A stretch of 64,000 nt of DNA from Roseovarius mucosus (GTDB lineage Bacteria > Pseudomonadota > Alphaproteobacteria > Rhodobacterales > Rhodobacteraceae): NCBI RefSeq assembly GCF_002080415.1, contig NZ_CP020474.1, forward strand, positions 1,482,001 through 1,546,000. The letters run 5' to 3'. This document shows positions 62,205-64,000 of this stretch, in pieces. The translations under genes were made by a program, and so were the position numbers. Every line of letters starts with the position of its first letter. Position 1 is the stretch's first letter. The notes under the pieces were generated by a model. It had not been told where the DNA came from. It made no database searches and saw only the letters and a list, made by a program, of their open reading frames with translations.

Positions 62205-62503
62205 AGCTTGCGTAGATAGGCCCAAGACACATGCCCCCGCAGCCCACGCGCCCGCTCCAGTGATACTTCACACCAGCGAGTGCCGCCCGTCTGTTGACAG
62301 CTATGCACCCGCAGCACCGTGCCATTCGGTAGGCCTACGATCACGTCATAGCCAATACCGGGCCCTGCCCGCATCTTGAGCATGTCGTCGCCCTCGACGC
62401 CGTGCACCTCAAACCGGCCAAGCGAGGCGGCAGTCGCCGGGGCCGCTCCGAGGAGTGCCCCAGACAGAAGGCCGACCAGAACGATGATAAGAGCCCTGCG
62501 CAT
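62201..62503 (-). CDS. Small exported SH3b-domain protein
   Basis: 100 residues with a signal peptide (MRRALIIVLVGLLSGALLGA) and one bacterial SH3 domain: MLKMRAGPGIGYDVIVGLPN, GTVLRVHSC and RGHVSWAYLRKL. Cys residues in HSCQQTGGTRWCEV may pair. SH3b domains bind cell-wall peptides or proteins. Upstream partner of the preceding entry. Confidence 0.85.
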   Translation of the reverse strand: MRRALIIVLVGLLSGALLGAAPATAASLGRFEVHGVEGDDMLKMRAGPGIGYDVIVGLPNGTVLRVHSCQQTGGTRWCEVSLERARGLRGHVSWAYLRKL

Positions 62504-62590
62504 CGCACTCTCCCGTTAATTGATGCGTTCAGTTCTACCCTCTGACACCCGGAAACGAAATAGCCAGTGCAACCGCGCCGGTTCTTCGAC

Positions 62591-63346
62591 CTAGAGCATC
62601 TCTCCGCCGTCGATCACAAGCGCCAGACCGGTCACAAAGCTGGAGCGGTCGGAGGCCAGATAAACAATCCCATGCGCGATTTCTTCGACACTGGCCCATC
62701 GCCCCATCGGGATAGACCCGGCAACGTAGGATTCGAGCGCCTTGCGCCCGCCCATCTGCGTCTCGAACCCGGCATTGAACGGCGTATCAACAAAGCCGGG
62801 GCATAGCGCGTTGAAGCGAATGTTCTCGGCCGCATAATCCACTGCCATCTGTTTGACCATCGCCACGGCGGCATGTTTGGTCGTGGCATAAGACACCATA
62901 CCCCGATCATACTGACAGCCGGAATTCGAGGCCGTGACGATCACCGATCCGCCACCCTGCGCGCGCATCGGGGCAATGACCGCGCGCGACAGAACGAAAT
63001 GCGCCCGCACATTGAGCGCCCAAGCAGCATCCATCTGCGCAGGTGTCACATCCTCGGCCCGCCCCGGTATCTGAATACCCGCGTGGCTGTGCAAGACGTC
63101 GATCCGTCCCCAATCCGCGACCACCTGCGCGACCATCGCAGCGCATGCCGCATCCTCTGTCACATCAAGCGCAAAGGCTGCCCCCCGTCCGCCTGCCGCT
63201 TCGATCTGCGCCAAGGTCTCTTGCGCCAGTCCGCCATCCAGATCGGTGACAATGACCACCGCCCCCTCGCGGGCCATCGCAACAGCCCCCGCCCGGCCAA
63301 TCCCTGACCCCGCCGCCGTGACCAGTGCGATACGATCCTTGAGCAT
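62591..63346 (-). CDS. Short-chain dehydrogenase/reductase
   Basis: 251 residues from the ATG at 63344-63346, preceded by AGGAGG. Classical SDR: cofactor motif TAAGSGIGRAGAVAM, the Ser of TASNSGCQYD, catalytic YATTK, and the C-terminal GLALVIDGGEML. An acidic residue after the second strand (VTDLDGG) suggests NAD. Located 19 bases downstream of an ABC permease gene. Substrate unknown; association with a polyamine-type transporter suggests a carbohydrate or amine catabolic locus continuing to the right. Confidence 0.85.
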   Translation of the reverse strand: MLKDRIALVTAAGSGIGRAGAVAMAREGAVVIVTDLDGGLAQETLAQIEAAGGRGAAFALDVTEDAACAAMVAQVVADWGRIDVLHSHAGIQIPGRAEDVTPAQMDAAWALNVRAHFVLSRAVIAPMRAQGGGSVIVTASNSGCQYDRGMVSYATTKHAAVAMVKQMAVDYAAENIRFNALCPGFVDTPFNAGFETQMGGRKALESYVAGSIPMGRWASVEEIAHGIVYLASDRSSFVTGLALVIDGGEML

Positions 63347-63365
63347 CCCTGCCTCCTGCATTCGG

Positions 63366-64000
63366 TCAGCGCCCTGCGCGCGGCGCACCGGGCCGCAACA
63401 GCACTTGCGCGATGATCAACAGTGTCAACGAGGCCACCATCACCATCGTGCCAATCGCATTGATTTCAGGCGTCACGCCCCGGCGGATCGACGAAAAAAT
63501 ATAGATCGGCAGGGTCGTTTCGGACCCTGCGACAAAGAAGGCCATGATGAAATCGTCAAAGCTGAAGGTGAAGGCCAACAGAAACCCCGCCAGAATAGCA
63601 GGGGCGATCTGCGGCAGCGTCACTTGCACAAAGGTCGCCACCGGACCGGCCCCCAGATCGCCAGAGGCCTCGATCTGCGCGCGATCAAAACTCTCAAGCC
63701 GCCCGCGCACCAGCAGGATCACCAAGGACATGGTGAACATGCCATGCAGCCCGATAAGCGACCCCATGCCCAAAGACAGCCTGCGGCCACTCATCGCCTC
63801 AAGCCACGGATTGATCAGATCGAACACCGTCACCAATGCGATCAGCGTGGCAATGCCGATCACGATGCCGGGGATCATCACCGCAACCTGAACCAGCGTG
63901 TCGAAAAACACCCGCAACTGCCCCCGCATGCCGGTAAGCGCCAGCGCCGCCATGGTGCCCATGACCGTCGCCAACACCGCTGACAGAAACGCCACCTTAA
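63366..64000 (-). CDS. ABC transporter permease, PotC/spermidine-putrescine type (cut by right window edge)
   Basis: The last 211 residues of a permease whose frame remains open to the window edge; about 60 N-terminal residues are missing. VMIPGIVIGIATLIALVTVF and the EAA-type loop QIEASGDLGAGPVATFVQVT are followed by LPQIAPAILAGFLLAFTFSF and DDFIMAFFVAGSETTLPIYI, the PotC/YdcV signature. A GTG at 63995 could be mistaken for a start but lies inside the permease core. Confidence 0.85.
   Translation of the reverse strand, partial: KVAFLSAVLATVMGTMAALALTGMRGQLRVFFDTLVQVAVMIPGIVIGIATLIALVTVFDLINPWLEAMSGRRLSLGMGSLIGLHGMFTMSLVILLVRGRLESFDRAQIEASGDLGAGPVATFVQVTLPQIAPAILAGFLLAFTFSFDDFIMAFFVAGSETTLPIYIFSSIRRGVTPEINAIGTMVMVASLTLLIIAQVLLRPGAPRAGR

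Overview
The window is about 60 percent GC and looks like a chromosomal segment from a Roseobacter-group alphaproteobacterium (Rhodobacteraceae). Supporting features are FnrL-type cbb3 oxidase control, a quinoprotein relay cluster, a PQQ operon, RutR-controlled pyrimidine catabolism, dense ATGA-overlapping operons, and three copies of a GC-rich intergenic repeat. No prophage, insertion sequence or CRISPR array was found.

Layout. 1-9181: C1/quinoprotein metabolism. A lanthanide-type methanol dehydrogenase (xoxF, cut by the left edge) and glutathione-dependent formaldehyde dehydrogenase are followed by the SoxYZ-like carrier and zinc metallohydrolase of the quinoprotein relay, three small exported Cys-containing proteins and pqqABCDE. 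9191-11382: a GntR regulator and cobO with two tandem Lin0512-family genes. 11463-15780: dTDP-L-rhamnose synthesis (rfbCBDA) plus a glycosyltransferase. 15897-23210: RutR, its operator, N-carbamoyl amidohydrolase, dihydropyrimidinase and an ABC importer. 23384-24841: a D,D-carboxypeptidase. 24907-37298: the microaerobic block ccoGHIS, ccoNOQP, uspA, fnrL and hemN, with four FNR-type boxes. 37304-43057: a yejABEF peptide-type ABC importer. 43216-49120: a di-haem membrane cytochrome c, pheA, an SRPBCC protein, nudC, a cyclic-nucleotide phosphodiesterase/nucleotidase, and the SRP RNA gene.

49676-58624 is the most interesting region. It is one long minus-strand operon with a urtABCDE-like ABC importer, aliphatic amidase amiE, the AAA ATPase amiB, the amide sensor amiC and the ANTAR antiterminator amiR. 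Its leader holds a strong intrinsic terminator preceded by two hexaloop hairpins. The second hairpin competes with the terminator, as expected of an ANTAR target. The amide sensor is visibly a homologue of the transporter's own binding protein. The arrangement suggests a self-contained circuit that imports, senses and hydrolyses short-chain amides through transcription antitermination.

59152-64000: a DMT exporter, an HPP-CBS membrane protein, two small exported proteins (one SH3b), a short-chain dehydrogenase and a polyamine-type ABC permease cut by the right edge. Functions were assigned by reading motifs and family resemblance in the translated sequence; no database search was run.
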